Of a stretch of DNA of 64,000 nt, positions 63,174 to 64,000 are shown one piece after another; position 1 is the first letter of the stretch; each line of letters starts with the position of its first letter. Both the position numbers and the translations under genes were made by a program. The notes beneath the pieces are model-generated. The model searched no databases. It was not told the origin of the DNA and saw only the letters and a list, made by a program, of their open reading frames with translations. The stretch is from positions 186,001-250,000 of the forward strand of contig NZ_CADFDK010000001.1 in the NCBI RefSeq assembly GCF_902832885.1. Reading direction: 5' to 3'. The stretch comes from Burkholderia seminalis DSM 23518 (GTDB taxonomy: Bacteria; Pseudomonadota; Gammaproteobacteria; Burkholderiales; Burkholderiaceae).

Positions 63174-64000
63174 ATGCGTCTGATCCAAAAAGCACTCACT
63201 TTCGATGACGTGCTCCTCGTTCCCGCCTTCTCCGACGTTCTCCCGCGCGACACCAGCCTCAAGACCAAGCTGACCCGCAACATCTCCCTGAACATGCCGC
63301 TCGTGTCCGCCGCGATGGACACGGTCACCGAAGGTCGCCTCGCGATCGCGATGGCACAGCAGGGTGGCGTCGGTATCGTCCACAAGAACCTCACGCCGGC
63401 CGAACAGGCCCGCGAAGTCGCGAAGGTCAAGCGTTTCGAGTCGGGCGTCGTCCGCGACCCGATCACCGTGCCGCCGCAAATGAAGGTGCGCGACGTGATC
63501 GCGCTGTCGCGCCAGCATGGCATCTCGGGTTTCCCGGTCGTTGAAGGCCCGCAGCTCGTCGGGATCGTCACGAACCGCGACCTGCGCTTCGAAACGCGCC
63601 TCGACGAACCGGTCAAGTCGATCATGACGCCGCGCGAGCGCCTCGTCACGGTCAAGGAAGGCACGCCGCTCGCCGAAGCGAAGGCGCTGATGCACAGCCA
63701 CCGCCTCGAGCGCGTGCTGGTCGTCAACGACGCGTTCGAACTGCGCGGCCTGATGACCGTCAAGGACATCACGAAGCAGACTGAGCACCCGGACGCGTGC
63801 AAGGACGAACACGGCAAGCTGCGCGCTGGCGCGGCGGTCGGTGTCGGCCCGGACAATGAAGAGCGTGTCGAACTGCTGGTGCAGGCCGGCGTCGACGTGA
63901 TCGTCGTCGATACCGCGCACGGTCACAGCAAGGGCGTGCTCGAGCGCGTGCGCTGGGTCAAGCAGAACTTCCCGCACGTCGAGGTGATCGGCGGCAACAT
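63174..64000 (+). CDS. guaB: IMP dehydrogenase, N-terminal part (runs off the right edge)
   Basis: Oxidises IMP to XMP with NAD+, the committed step of GMP synthesis. About 275 of 486 expected residues lie inside the window. [20 protein letters not shown] at the start and [20 protein letters not shown] are conserved; the tandem CBS domains fall at about 95-200 ([20 protein letters not shown] and [20 protein letters not shown]). The next barrel segment [20 protein letters not shown] is seen, but the catalytic Cys loop (GxxxCT) is beyond the edge. guaA usually follows in this group. Certain identification. Confidence 0.97.
   Translation, partial: MRLIQKALTFDDVLLVPAFSDVLPRDTSLKTKLTRNISLNMPLVSAAMDTVTEGRLAIAMAQQGGVGIVHKNLTPAEQAREVAKVKRFESGVVRDPITVPPQMKVRDVIALSRQHGISGFPVVEGPQLVGIVTNRDLRFETRLDEPVKSIMTPRERLVTVKEGTPLAEAKALMHSHRLERVLVVNDAFELRGLMTVKDITKQTEHPDACKDEHGKLRAGAAVGVGPDNEERVELLVQAGVDVIVVDTAHGHSKGVLERVRWVKQNFPHVEVIGGN

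Overview
The window is a dense, GC-rich stretch of bacterial chromosome, roughly two-thirds G+C, with short intergenic gaps and about 59 protein genes. Protein sequences, gene order and codon bias all point to a betaproteobacterium of the genus Burkholderia, most likely the B. cepacia complex, and to a main-chromosome core region. That assignment is inference from recalled family sequences and synteny, not from a search. I found no rRNA, tRNA, insertion sequence, prophage, CRISPR array or obvious genomic island.

Layout. 1-3.4 kb: start of isocitrate lyase (cut by the window edge), a DEAD-box RNA helicase with a long structured leader, and an acyl-CoA-binding protein. 3.5-6.7 kb: a translationally coupled chain tsaB-rimI-uracil-DNA glycosylase-DUF1853. 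6.7-11.6 kb: thiD and lplT on one strand, divergent from alr-radA. 11.7-16.2 kb: a small hypothetical protein, an ABC-F ATPase, glutathione peroxidase and cardiolipin synthase. 16.3-20.9 kb (minus strand): dapC-dapD-arsC/yffB-dapE-prmB, the succinylase branch of lysine/diaminopimelate synthesis, with a terminator-like hairpin inside it. 21-29.8 kb: a DMT permease, then smc-zipA-ligA-def. 29.9-35.4 kb (minus): map-glnD-rRNA pseudouridine synthase; the last carries an exact 45-residue tandem-repeat array. 35.5-51.4 kb: the long essential run rpsB-tsf-pyrH-frr-uppS-cdsA-dxr-rseP-bamA-skp-lpxD-fabZ-lpxA-lpxB-rnhB-trmH family, which covers translation, isoprenoid carrier, phospholipid, outer-membrane protein assembly and lipid A synthesis. 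51.4-55.1 kb: divergent ppsR/ppsA. 55.2-59.1 kb: nfeD-SPFH pair, smpB divergent from ratA-ratB, and a second DMT permease. 59.2-62.9 kb: the most accessory-looking segment, a double winged-helix regulator plus beta-propeller gene divergent from DUF899-DUF2182. 63.1 kb to the end: guaB, cut by the right edge.

Most of the window is ordinary core genome and I do not see a clear new defence or mobile system. The observations best worth following are: (1) a clamp-loader psi (HolD)-like N-terminal peptide on the uracil-DNA glycosylase encoded beside rimI; (2) the 135-bp-period repeat array coding for a charged disordered arm on a pseudouridine synthase, with a recent 270-bp duplication; (3) internal terminators in the dap operon and between rpsB and tsf; (4) the long leader of the RNA helicase; (5) the uncharacterised regulator/propeller/DUF899/DUF2182 locus. 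Positions of start codons, RNA structures and promoters were read by eye.
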